A DNA stretch of 31,227 bases from IMG/VR virus record IMGVR_UViG_3300042560_001854, positions 1 through 31,227 of that record. The stretch is one strand, 5' to 3'. The DNA comes from a virus. The notes below the pieces were generated by a model that had not been told where the DNA came from, searched no databases, and saw nothing but the letters and a program-made list of their open reading frames with translations. Positions 14,329-21,744 of this stretch are shown here, piece by piece. How positions within the stretch are numbered: position 1 is the stretch's first letter; each line of letters starts with the position of its first letter. Position numbers and translations under genes: made by a program.

Positions 14329-15100
14329 AGTAAAGCCTATAGTGCTTACTTAAAGCAAACTTTGTACCTTGTTGCACAGGCGCTTCCCCGTGAAGCGTCT
14401 TTTTATTTGGTTTACCTTCGATTGTGAGATTGTTCCAAAGAACAACTAAACCAGTCTTTGGTTGAATCTCAACTTTCAACTCAGGAAAAAATAAATCACC
14501 TCCGATAACATCTTCATTTAAAAACGCGTGGATACTCCACGTGCGCTGACCTCCTTCTTCGAGCGAACCTTGTCTAAGCAACTCGGCTGAGTCAAAGAAA
14601 GAAAATCGAGGAGTAGAGCCGTCACCGATGTACGTACATTGTCCGTACATAGTCTCTGCCGACCGACGCGGCAATTTAGCGAAGACCTCAAACAGATCTG
14701 TGATGTTTTTATCTAGTTCTGCCAGATCTTTTGTGAACTTGACGTAAAAATTTTGATCAGATTTGAAACAGTCCTCCGAAACCGGGGACGACTCATCAGC
14801 GCGGGAACGAATATGGTCACAGAGGTAAGAGCAAAAGTCGGGAGAAAGAAAGTCTTTATAAATATAGAGTTGAGTTTCGTCGTTTGAGACCTTCACAAAG
14901 TTGTTATGGAGACTTCGGTTAGCCACCACAGCGAAGTCGGCCTGAAAAGGTGACTTTTCTGCCTGCAAAAGCTCTAAAATATTTAAAATTTCTGACTCAG
15001 AGTATCCCCTAGAGTCTAATTTCAAGATAATTTGCTTTTTTGTAGCCCGATTGCGAATCCAATCATTGACTTCAGAAAGAATTTCGTTGTCGATAATCAT
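14318..15100 (-). CDS. 2OG-Fe(II) oxygenase-like protein (prolyl-4-hydroxylase type)
   Basis: 260 residues. A small helical N-terminal domain (10-48) precedes the jelly roll: YIYKDFLSPDFCSYLCDHI (79-97), RTWSIHAFLNEDVIGGDLFFPEL (186-208), VEIQPKTGLVVLWNN, then LHGEAPVQQGTKFALSKHY (236-254). His237 is the distal iron ligand and Lys247 the 2-oxoglutarate contact. The usual HxD motif, expected at 168-170, reads FFD, so the first iron His appears replaced by Phe. Either the enzyme binds iron differently or the fold has lost activity. Family members hydroxylate proteins or small molecules. It follows a 204-bp structured gap and overlaps the methyltransferase by 11 bp. Confidence 0.8.
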   Translation of the reverse strand: MIIDNEILSEVNDWIRNRATKKQIILKLDSRGYSESEILNILELLQAEKSPFQADFAVVANRSLHNNFVKVSNDETQLYIYKDFLSPDFCSYLCDHIRSRADESSPVSEDCFKSDQNFYVKFTKDLAELDKNITDLFEVFAKLPRRSAETMYGQCTYIGDGSTPRFSFFDSAELLRQGSLEEGGQRTWSIHAFLNEDVIGGDLFFPELKVEIQPKTGLVVLWNNLTIEGKPNKKTLHGEAPVQQGTKFALSKHYRLYFTP

Positions 15101-15304
15101 ATAGAACTATGTAAGACACCCAGAAAAGCTCTGGGAGCCTACTGTAAAGCAAGTTTTTTAATAACGCAACCGCATAACGTGCTGTATATGCGCTACAGCA
15201 CACAAAATAGGGGATAGATGGATCCGGTGTGAGCGGGGTGGGGGCTCCCGGCAGGGACCGGACCTCTATCGAGAGAACTGTAGCACCGAAAACGAGCTTG
15301 TTGC
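15101..15304. promoter_or_regulatory. Structured 204-bp intergenic region
   Basis: The longest gap inside the left arm, between the 1036-residue gene's stop and the oxygenase start. It contains a hairpin CCCAGA-AAAGC-TCTGGG (15119-15135), an 8-bp perfect hairpin GTGCTGTA/TACAGCAC (15179-15201) and a cloverleaf-like fold (15225-15288). None has a U-run placed as in a classic terminator. No reading frame of note crosses it. Confidence 0.55.
15225..15288. other. Cloverleaf-like structured element of unknown nature
   Basis: Closing stem CGGTGT/GCACCG (15225-15230 with 15283-15288, one G-U) encloses three 4-bp arms: GAGC/GCTC (15231-15234 with 15244-15247), CCGG/CCGG (15248-15251 with 15258-15261) and CTCT/AGAG (15264-15267 with 15272-15275). 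The layout is tRNA-like but no T-loop consensus or 7-nt anticodon loop is present, so I do not call a tRNA. Confidence 0.4.
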
Positions 15305-18300
15305 TTAACGTCCGAATAAAAGTTCGGATAAACCAAACTCGCCACGGCGGGGGTTAAACCGCTCTTTAACTAAATCGATACGTTTTTGAATTTCGTTTCG
15401 ATTGTCCTGACGCGTTAGTTCTGACCGTTGAGATGACGTTAACGGTTTGAGTGTCGCAGTAAGCGGTTTTTCACCTGTTCGAGGTTGTGCTGTTGCACCT
15501 GTGCGAGGAGCCGTTCCAATAAACTGACGCAATTTTGGAACAATACCTTCACCCGTCTCTTGACGAACAACTTCATTTAAAGCACGTGCACCGGCAGTAC
15601 CAACAAGACCCGCACCGACTCCAGGAGTAAACAGTGCTGCCAACGGTGCTACCAGAGGAGTGGATAAAACACCAGCTGTTCCTGCTGTTATCGGTAAACT
15701 TTGTAAAAACTCTTGTCCTATTTGTCTACCCATGGCCACGGGTCCTCTAGCGTAACCGGTTTGAATTGCTTCAGGACTAGGAATAAGGTCAGCAGCACCG
15801 GGGAGAAGAGCAGAAGGAGTGCGGCGTAACGCACGTATAAGTTCTAATGCGCCAGGACCGGTACTTGCGACCGGATCTGTAGATAAATATCTCGGTGCGC
15901 CACTAAGGGGTAAAACGTCTTGATCAACCCTAAACTGTTCACCTGCCCGTGTAACCGTTCCCCTCAAAGCCGGTTCGGCTCTTTTTGGTTGAAGCGGTAT
16001 TACGTTTCCTTGTAGATCCACATAAGCATATTGCGTTCTTGCGCTATCTACAGGACCAAAACCGGCAGACATATATGCAGCTCCGCGTAAATTCGGAAGG
16101 TTTTGATTTTTAGTTTTAAAAGGTATAAGTTTACGAACAGTGCTGCTTGTGTCAGCGGTCTCTCCTTCTTTAAGTCGTTCTTTTAAAAGATCATCTGAAG
16201 GCATAGGAGAGTTATACACTAGAGTTCCTGGACGTGTCTCAGCCATAGCACGATTGCGAATAAACTGTTCAAACTTATCTGTAACTTCCTTAGGTAAATC
16301 TGTTGAAGCTATATAATTTGCCCAACCCTCATTAGGTTTGCGAGTATCAAAACTAATATCAGCTTTTCCTGTTACAGGATTATTAGCTAAAAACCTTAAA
16401 GTGTTTAATGAAATCTCGTCCGTAGAACCACTTAAAATATCGTTTATTCTTCTAACTAAAAATCCTTGAGGATTAGCGGGAGAAACTTTAACTTCATAAG
16501 CGTCAGGGTCTCCAATTGCAGCAGGCATAACCTCTTTAGTATCTGGATTGAAACTAAAAGCTGCGTTTGTCGGTAAATTAGTCGAAGACCGCGCTAATCC
16601 AGGAAATTGTTGTTCCAATAAATTTGGACCAAGAACATCCAAAACTTGTTTATAAGCATCATTAAATTTTCGCGCTCGCTTATTAATACGATCAGTGAGA
16701 TTTCTTACTTCTTCTTCATATTCGGGTTCCGATCTAGAGGGATCATAAACGTTTACATACCCTCCGCCGCCCACGATGGGTCGTTGCGGACGAAAAGCAT
16801 TTTGTTCAATTGCCCGTAATTCGTTTTCAAATCCTTGTGCACGAATTAAATCTCTAGCTAGCGCTTGAGATTTAGGATCTCCAGAACTATATAAATCTTC
16901 AATTGGAGATAAAATATTAAGACCTACTTTTTTTAATTCAGGGTCACCATAACTCGACAATATTTTATTGTATAAAGCTGCACGATCAGCAGGAGTGGAT
17001 ATGGTTTGTTCAGTATCTACGTATTGCATGTAGGGCTTAAACAGTTCCTGTTTAACCCTTTGCCGTGGATTTTGGTTTTCAACCCCATAAACAAGATCTT
17101 TAAGTTCAGGAAATTCCTGTAGAACTTGTTTAAAGTTTTCTAAACTTTCACTTCCGCGTTCAAGACGAGCGTCGTTAAAAACTCTAGAAAGATCTTCTTG
17201 AAGTCCCGGAATAATTCTTTGTCTACTTCTTGTGGGCATATCAAACGGCTCATCAAGTTGGACCTCTCTCAATGGAGTTTGTTGTATATTCTCTAATGCT
17301 CTTTCAATTAATTCACGTTGTTCACCTGGACGCATTCTCGCTGCTGCTCTGTTTGCACGCTCAGCTAACCTCTGAGCAAACAATAAAGGATCAGCATCTG
17401 CATCACTAATAGGGGTATTTTGTCGAGTTCTAGATTCTTGATAAACCCGCCTAGCAGCGTTAATAGCTGCATCTTCACCAATCACTCTACGAACAGATGG
17501 AAGTACATCAGAAGCATAATCTTGACCAGAATTAATTCTGCGAGCATAAGGTGATGTAGTGTCAAAAGTAGATAGATCTCTTTGAATTTGATTAAGAATA
17601 TTACGTTGATCTAACGCATCTTGAAGAGTAGCCGGAATCGTTTCTGATGGTACACGAGAACTTATCTCATCTAACCGATCATATAACTGTGGAGTAAATA
17701 AAGGATCACTTTCACGTGAAATTTCATTAAAACGACGATCAATAGTATCTCTTATAGTATTACGTTCCGTTTCTAAATTAGAAGGCAAATCAGCAATAAG
17801 ACGTAAACGATCTAAATCTTCCTCTGCTGCAGTAAAACCTTCGTAAATATCACGATCTAATCCTTCACTACGTCCACGGGTTCCTTCTCTTTCGACAAAA
17901 TTTGCTGCTTCCCATTCAGAAAACCCCGGAGAATTGTCGTTTAAAACATCAGATCTAAATGATTCACGTAAAGAATCTAAATCACGTCTATCTAATCGTC
18001 CAGTTATGACATCTTCATAAACGCGATCTGAGAGTTCAGGAGAAGTATCAGGGTTATTTTGTAAGTAGTTAATAAAAAACTGTCTCGCTTTTGGATCTTG
18101 ACCAGCTAAGCGATAAGCATCGTACCTTTCATTATCGGGATCAACGTCAAGCTCGTTAAAAGGTATTTCGTCACGTAAATCTTCTACTGTAAAAAAATTA
18201 CGAGCTTGATCTGGATCTACATCTTCAACATAAATACGTTCCTGCTCAGCTATTTGTTCTGCAGCAAGATCATCAAGTTCACCTGCATCTCTAGCTCGAT

Positions 18301-18415
18301 TGAATAAAGCGCGTCTAGCATCAGAAGAAAAATAAGGATATGTATAATCTTCTTCCTCTACAGCATCCGCTACCTTACGAATTAATTCGGGCGAATAAAA
18401 ATCAGGAACCGGCAC
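15305..18415 (-). CDS. Large virion-type protein, 1036 residues
   Basis: The largest gene in the window, from GTG 18415 (an in-frame TAA lies four codons upstream, so no earlier start). The first 450 residues are extremely charged, with repeated Arg/Asp-rich helices (for example DLDRDIYEGFTAAEEDLDRL). The middle (about 540-700) is mixed. Residues about 890-960 are hydrophobic and Ala/Gly/Pro-rich (LVAPLAALFTPGVGAGLVG), a likely membrane-interacting stretch, followed by a basic tail ending LFGR. No enzyme motif was found. Size, helical charge and a late hydrophobic segment fit a large internal/ejected virion protein; this is inference. It starts MPVP, like the 258-residue virion-cluster protein. 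Confidence 0.7.
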   Translation of the reverse strand: MPVPDFYSPELIRKVADAVEEEDYTYPYFSSDARRALFNRARDAGELDDLAAEQIAEQERIYVEDVDPDQARNFFTVEDLRDEIPFNELDVDPDNERYDAYRLAGQDPKARQFFINYLQNNPDTSPELSDRVYEDVITGRLDRRDLDSLRESFRSDVLNDNSPGFSEWEAANFVEREGTRGRSEGLDRDIYEGFTAAEEDLDRLRLIADLPSNLETERNTIRDTIDRRFNEISRESDPLFTPQLYDRLDEISSRVPSETIPATLQDALDQRNILNQIQRDLSTFDTTSPYARRINSGQDYASDVLPSVRRVIGEDAAINAARRVYQESRTRQNTPISDADADPLLFAQRLAERANRAAARMRPGEQRELIERALENIQQTPLREVQLDEPFDMPTRSRQRIIPGLQEDLSRVFNDARLERGSESLENFKQVLQEFPELKDLVYGVENQNPRQRVKQELFKPYMQYVDTEQTISTPADRAALYNKILSSYGDPELKKVGLNILSPIEDLYSSGDPKSQALARDLIRAQGFENELRAIEQNAFRPQRPIVGGGGYVNVYDPSRSEPEYEEEVRNLTDRINKRARKFNDAYKQVLDVLGPNLLEQQFPGLARSSTNLPTNAAFSFNPDTKEVMPAAIGDPDAYEVKVSPANPQGFLVRRINDILSGSTDEISLNTLRFLANNPVTGKADISFDTRKPNEGWANYIASTDLPKEVTDKFEQFIRNRAMAETRPGTLVYNSPMPSDDLLKERLKEGETADTSSTVRKLIPFKTKNQNLPNLRGAAYMSAGFGPVDSARTQYAYVDLQGNVIPLQPKRAEPALRGTVTRAGEQFRVDQDVLPLSGAPRYLSTDPVASTGPGALELIRALRRTPSALLPGAADLIPSPEAIQTGYARGPVAMGRQIGQEFLQSLPITAGTAGVLSTPLVAPLAALFTPGVGAGLVGTAGARALNEVVRQETGEGIVPKLRQFIGTAPRTGATAQPRTGEKPLTATLKPLTSSQRSELTRQDNRNEIQKRIDLVKERFNPRRGEFGLSELLFGR

Positions 18416-18493
18416 GACCGTAAATTAACCCATATACCATATTAGCCTCTTCCTTACAAGAAATAAAAACCCGCAGGCCCGCGCACGTAGTGC

Positions 18494-18499
18494 TATACT
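18494..18499 (+). promoter_or_regulatory. Putative -10 of the DUF6717-like gene
   Basis: TGCTATACTAAGCAC has TATACT preceded by TGC, 23 nt before ATG 18522. It lies within a short palindrome GTGCT-atacta-AGCAC. No clear -35. Confidence 0.4.
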
Positions 18500-18521
18500 A
18501 AGCACGCAATACCAACATCAC

Positions 18522-18902
18522 ATGCAAAACGCTATGTACGTCATTGAAATCTACCGCCACGCGGGCACGTGGTGTTTCACAGACGACAAACGAGGCTTGG
18601 TGCACGAACCTTTTGTACTCGGAATCCCTGAATTCATTGACGAAGTTATTGATTTGTTGTCTTTAGGTGAACTAAACGGCACCTACAAGGTAATTTTCTC
18701 CGAAAAAGTATTCCCGGCCTACCAAGGTTGTCTCTCTTTTAAAGAAACAGAGCACGGAGGCGCGTGGTACAGGATGTCTGTACTTAACCAAGACGCCAAA
18801 AACAGCGAAAATGGACGCGGTTGGCTCTGTCCGGCGACTTTAAAGTTCTTTGAATACTTTCCGCCCGAGATTTATTTCAAACTAGAGGCGCTGAAAGCTT
18901 AA
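18522..18902 (+). CDS. DUF6717-like protein
   Basis: 126 residues. The pattern 'M.VIeiYr..GTW.F.D...GLV.EPFV.GIPE.ID......' followed by 'yKViFS...FP.YQ...............W...........WLCPA..kFF...P..iY.K.EA' agrees with the family I know as DUF6717, seen in cyanobacteria and other bacteria. It is compact, alpha/beta and has no signal peptide; function unknown. It is the fourth single-strand island of the left arm, with an AACATC element just before the ATG and a 21-bp 3' overlap with the metallophosphoesterase, the largest of the convergent overlaps. Confidence 0.65.
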   Translation: MQNAMYVIEIYRHAGTWCFTDDKRGLVHEPFVLGIPEFIDEVIDLLSLGELNGTYKVIFSEKVFPAYQGCLSFKETEHGGAWYRMSVLNQDAKNSENGRGWLCPATLKFFEYFPPEIYFKLEALKA

Positions 18903-19397
18903 TTTCACGTCTTCCCACGCAATCGGAGCATAATTTGTCTGTTCGACACAGACACAAAGGTATCGCGGGTCGATTTTGCCTTCACAAAGGACCCGACCCG
19001 CGTGCAGGTGTCCGTGAACGTTGCCCTTAAATCGCATTAAAGCGTCCGGGTGCACAGGTATGTGTGAAAAGGAGTAGTTATCCATTACCCAGTACGCTCT
19101 AATGTCGCGAAACCTAGGGTAATAGTCTGCAATTTTAAAGGTGTCGTGATTACCTTTAATCAGAATCTTGTCACCGTTAAGGCGATCAAGCACTTGCAAG
19201 CCTTTTCGTTGAATCGCAACGTCACCTAAGTGGTAAACCTTGTCGTTAGGTTTAACAACTCGGTTCCAATGTTCGACTAAAGCCTCGTCCATTTCATCAA
19301 CATCACGCCACGGGCGTAAAAAGGACCCGTCCGGTGTTGTAAAAGTGCAGACTTTAGCGTGAGAGAAATGAGTGTCGGCTGTTAAAAAGATGTTCAC
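18882..19397 (-). CDS. Calcineurin-like metallophosphoesterase
   Basis: 171 residues with the complete dimetal motif set: DTHFSH near the N-terminus, LGDVA, GNHD, SHIPVH and HGHLH. This is the small phage/bacterial phosphoesterase type, which hydrolyses phosphomonoesters or diesters, sometimes nucleotides or RNA ends. The substrate cannot be read from sequence. I chose GTG 19397 (giving MNIFLTADTHFSH); a TTG two codons earlier is the alternative. It is downstream of the 52-residue gene and is probably the second gene of the minus arm leaving the divergence zone. Confidence 0.9.
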   Translation of the reverse strand: MNIFLTADTHFSHAKVCTFTTPDGSFLRPWRDVDEMDEALVEHWNRVVKPNDKVYHLGDVAIQRKGLQVLDRLNGDKILIKGNHDTFKIADYYPRFRDIRAYWVMDNYSFSHIPVHPDALMRFKGNVHGHLHAGRVLCEGKIDPRYLCVCVEQTNYAPIAWEDVKLSFQRL

Positions 19398-19440
19398 GTT
19401 CAATATTCACATTATTAATAATTGGAATTTACTTAAAAAT

Positions 19441-19599
19441 TTAATAACCGCCCGAAATTTGACGCATTTTCTTGATGGCTTCTTCTGTCGCTCGATTACG
19501 TTCTTGTAGCTTGTCGGCTACACTCTGCGCTTCTTGCACAAACCCACCGGGATTAACCAGCGCGCCGATGTATTTACGTAAAAAAGTGAGCGGGTCCAC
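19441..19599 (-). CDS. Small hypothetical protein, 52 residues (GTG start)
   Basis: Minus-strand frame from GTG 19599 to TAA 19441. It begins MDPLTFLRKYIGALVNPGGF and continues with a helix VADKLQERNRATEEAIKKMR. An in-frame TAG not far upstream means GTG 19599 is the best start. The first half is hydrophobic/helical with a Pro-Gly-Gly turn, the second a charged helix. It fits the space before the metallophosphoesterase, 43 bp away, and would be the first minus-strand gene out of the divergence zone. Family and function unknown. Confidence 0.5.
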   Translation of the reverse strand: MDPLTFLRKYIGALVNPGGFVQEAQSVADKLQERNRATEEAIKKMRQISGGY

Positions 19600-19811
19600 G
19601 GCGCTGCATGACGGTCTGAACTAAGTCTATCAAGTGAGCGCCGAAAGTTTGTGCTCCTATAGTGCTACCCAAAAAATTTTTTACCTAGTTTGCCAGCAAA
19701 ATTAATTTATTGTTCTCGCCGCCCCCGTCGTCGAAAGTCTATATATAAAAAAAAGGGCAAATTGCGGGCAGATTTCTTTACACATTGCGGGTCGCTAAGT
19801 ATAACGAACCT

Positions 19812-19894
19812 CGCGTGCGCGTATGTGCGTGCGCGTGCGTATGCGTGTGCGCGTGTGTGCTCGCGTGTGTGCGCGGGCGTGCGCGTATGTGTGT
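19812..19894. repeat. Alternating purine/pyrimidine tract (Z-DNA-prone)
   Basis: 83 bp of CG/TG/TA steps alternating perfectly except for breaks at 19860-19861 and 19875-19877. The block GCGCGTATGTG occurs at both ends. Such (CG/TG)n tracts are the classic Z-DNA-forming sequence and are rare in phage genomes. Confidence 0.9.
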
Positions 19895-20189
19895 TTCATT
19901 TTACCTAAACACAGCCCGTGTACTACTGTGTACTATGGACAATTAGCTAAGTGTCCCAACCCCCTTGACCTTTGCTGCTCCCCTGGGCCATGCTGTGCAC
20001 ATCGATCGGAACCCGGTCGACGCACCTAGACAATTCGAGACCGCAAGGGAAGTAGGGTCAAGCCGTGAGGCGCCGAAACGAACTGCGGGTCAGATATATA
20101 AAGACTTCAGAATGGAAGCGCAACGTTCCCGAACACAAGTAGGGCGCCGCAAGGTTGGATAAACGCCGACTCCCATTCTCTCCAGACTC

Positions 20190-20208
20190 GTAGTGTGTGC
20201 CACTACGA
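20190..20208. repeat. Perfect 7-bp hairpin in the divergence zone
   Basis: CGTAGTG-tgtgc-CACTACG. No U-run follows on either strand, so it is not an obvious terminator. Confidence 0.6.
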
Positions 20209-20288
20209 CGGCGCACACAATGTAACTATTGGCGCTAAACATTAATCACACTCGCCAAGTGATAACTGAATACATAAGTTGCACATTC

Positions 20289-20439
20289 AGTTAGTTACAG
20301 TTCACAGATAACTTGTCAGGTTGCACCTTAGTTGTGTGTCCTGATTCTTATCTTTGTATGATTCTCACGATGTCGTTTTACATTCGATGGCGAATCATAC
20401 AGTTCTAGATGAGATTCATTCTGTGATCTGTAACTAACT
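20289..20439. repeat. Inverted repeat with 20-nt arms, nested hairpin inside
   Basis: Left arm 20289-20308 (AGTTAGTTACAGTTCACAGA) matches the reverse complement of 20420-20439 at 19 of 20 positions. Inside, TGTATGATTC (20355-20364) pairs perfectly with GAATCATACA (20392-20401). Just outside, ACTGAAT (20265-20271) pairs with ATTCAGT (20285-20291), competing with the outer arm. Confidence 0.8.
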
Positions 20440-20571
20440 AGGTGCTAACTTTTATGTTTTACTTGTCTCCCGGTAGTTAACTTTACAGGGGGAGCATGTA
20501 ACACCTAGATGATTAACTTGTCCGATCACAGTTTGATCTTGTTAGGATCATTCTTGATCACAGTGATTCTC

Positions 20572-20641
20572 TCCCTCTGACTTCTTGTCAGACTGAGGGA
20601 TTCATTCCCTCATTGTTGTCAGCTGCCAGCTCTATTGCTGG
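20572..20641 (+). promoter_or_regulatory. Competing hairpins in the leader of the first plus-strand gene
   Basis: TCCCTC (20572-20577) can pair with GAGGGA (20595-20600), but the extended TGAGGGA (20594-20600) also pairs with TCCCTCA (20606-20612). A third hairpin CCAGC/GCTGG (20626-20641) ends 8 nt before ATG 20650. Mutually exclusive stems are what attenuators and translational switches use. Confidence 0.4.
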
Positions 20642-20649
20642 TGAATGTT

Positions 20650-20958
20650 ATGAACCTCAAAACTAATCATCAACCACGCGAGTTAAAGTATCTGTCTGAC
20701 TTTAACTCTGCAGATCAACATAAGATCCGATCACAATACGATTGGATGGATAAAGATAATCTTGAATGTAACTACGGATTCTTTAAGTACCGTGGTTGTT
20801 TTTATCATCTTCAAGACTTTCTTCGTGTAGCTAATGAATCAACCGGTGATCTTGTCGGTTGGGATGGTTACTCAAGTGATTCATTCTTTAGTGGTGTTGT
20901 TATCAAGTTAGTTGATAATGACTGCGATTCTGTTATTGTCGGACGCTATTGCTGCTGA
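20650..20958 (+). CDS. Hypothetical protein, first gene of the right arm
   Basis: 102 residues from ATG 20650; the frame extends to 20635 but an ATG is preferred. Content: an N-terminal helical part, then CNYGFFKYRGCFYHLQDFLR and GWDGYSSDSFFSGVVIKL ending VIVGRYCC. The core 'Y.G(F/Y)..YRG..YHL.(D/E)F.R...GWDGY..DSFFSGV.I.....D...VGRY' is a pattern I associate with small phage, plasmid and cyanobacterial proteins of unknown role. It lies behind a long structured leader and probably acts early in infection, by position. Confidence 0.7.
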   Translation: MNLKTNHQPRELKYLSDFNSADQHKIRSQYDWMDKDNLECNYGFFKYRGCFYHLQDFLRVANESTGDLVGWDGYSSDSFFSGVVIKLVDNDCDSVIVGRYCC

Positions 20959-21005
20959 TTAGTCTCACCTAAGTCAACACATTCCCACAATCATTTGCAA
21001 TCATC

Positions 21006-21260
21006 ATGAACAACTTACAGGAAACAACTTACATCTTGCCCGCACACTGGGCCAGTGTTCTTATCAATTTGGACTATAGCGGACTAAGTGATGACGAAGA
21101 GAATCAGTTAGATTCATTTATAGATGGTGAGTTCGGTGAACATTTGTTCTGCACAGTTAATGTATCGGAAGATGCAGAACCTTCGTTTTATAAGTATCAC
21201 GATGCACAACCTTATGGTGTGCTCGCATGTGATTGCTTAGAGTTTACTTTCACTCACTGA
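21006..21260 (+). CDS. DUF6926-like small protein
   Basis: 84 residues. The opening YILPAHWASVLINLDYSGL, the acidic helix SDDEENQLDSFID and the closing ACDCLEFTFTH match the pattern '(I/L)LP..W...LINgDysGL.d.d...ld.wl.......v.V........W..D.......v.efTf' of DUF6926, a family of small proteins in phages, plasmids and bacteria. Function unknown. The start is an ATCATG context without a Shine-Dalgarno. It sits 47 bp behind the previous gene. Confidence 0.7.
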   Translation: MNNLQETTYILPAHWASVLINLDYSGLSDDEENQLDSFIDGEFGEHLFCTVNVSEDAEPSFYKYHDAQPYGVLACDCLEFTFTH

Positions 21261-21280
21261 TAACTCTAACTAACATCATC

Positions 21281-21538
21281 ATGAACTACACATTCACTCG
21301 CGCACATTATCCAAACACTGTTAATTGGTACAGAGAACTTGTGCACCTTGATGGTGAACTTGTCGCTGAGATCAATGAACCTACAGACTCAACATTCGCC
21401 AACAGGATCTACAGGGTTCGCAAGTATGAACCCCTACAAGTTGCCGATGATGTTGTTTACATTCTCGGTGATGATGTAGCACGATTCGATACAGTTTGCG
21501 ACTGTAAAGACTTCATCAACAACGGAGGAATCCAATGA
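21281..21538 (+). CDS. Small hypothetical protein, 85 residues
   Basis: The frame is open from 21233, but ATG 21281 in the AACATCATCATG context is the natural start, avoiding overlap with the previous gene. Content: MNYTFTRAHYPNTVNWYREL, then mixed alpha/beta with VVYILGDDVARFDTVCDCKDF. No membrane segment. Coupled to the next gene by a 4-nt overlap. I do not recognise the family. Confidence 0.6.
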   Translation: MNYTFTRAHYPNTVNWYRELVHLDGELVAEINEPTDSTFANRIYRVRKYEPLQVADDVVYILGDDVARFDTVCDCKDFINNGGIQ

Positions 21539-21744
21539 ACACATTCACATTGGCCACGGGGCGTGTTGTTACTAAAGACGCAACACATTGTGTGGCGGTT
21601 AAAGCTCGCGGCAGGTGGAATCATAAGTTCTACAAGTCATTCAAAGGCGCAGATAATGAGCTTAAGTTTCTGCGTCGGATGCACGATGACACGCGAGCTT
21701 ACTATGACGTGCAGGATTTCAAACTAATTAAACCTGAATCATGA
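21535..21744 (+). CDS. Small basic hypothetical protein, 69 residues
   Basis: Start ATG overlaps the previous stop (ATGA). A basic protein: VVTKDATHCVAVKARGRWNH, YKSFKGADNELKFLRRMHDD and a short beta end YYDVQDFKLIK. Size and charge resemble phage early proteins that bind host factors or nucleic acid; that is a guess. Also coupled to the next gene by ATGA. Confidence 0.6.
   Translation: MNTFTLATGRVVTKDATHCVAVKARGRWNHKFYKSFKGADNELKFLRRMHDDTRAYYDVQDFKLIKPES

Larger units (their letters stand above)
19600..20649. other. Gene-poor divergence zone between the two arms
   Basis: About 1 kb separating the minus-strand left arm from the plus-strand right arm. Frames present are either low-complexity products of the alternating tract or start at TTG without support. 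In order it holds a CTATATATAAAA stretch (19739), the alternating tract (19812-19894), a GTGTACTA direct repeat (19918, 19928), hairpin 20190-20208, a nested inverted repeat (20265-20439) and competing stems (20572-20641). ACTTGTC recurs at least three times from 20310 on and GATCACAG twice. It looks like an origin and/or bidirectional control region. Confidence 0.6.

Noticed and set aside
15225-15288. tRNA gene
   Set aside because: The cloverleaf folds on paper, but there is no TTCRA T-loop, the middle loop has 6 nt and arms are only 4 bp.
18450-18490. G/C-rich stretch next to AAATAAAAA as a terminator
   Set aside because: The CCCGC and GCGGG-type words do not form a proper stem in the needed order.
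19690-20162. Overlapping plus-strand frames across the alternating tract and after it
   Set aside because: Their protein is Arg/Cys/Val/Ala low complexity from the repeat, or starts at TTG without a ribosome site; composition is not coding-like.
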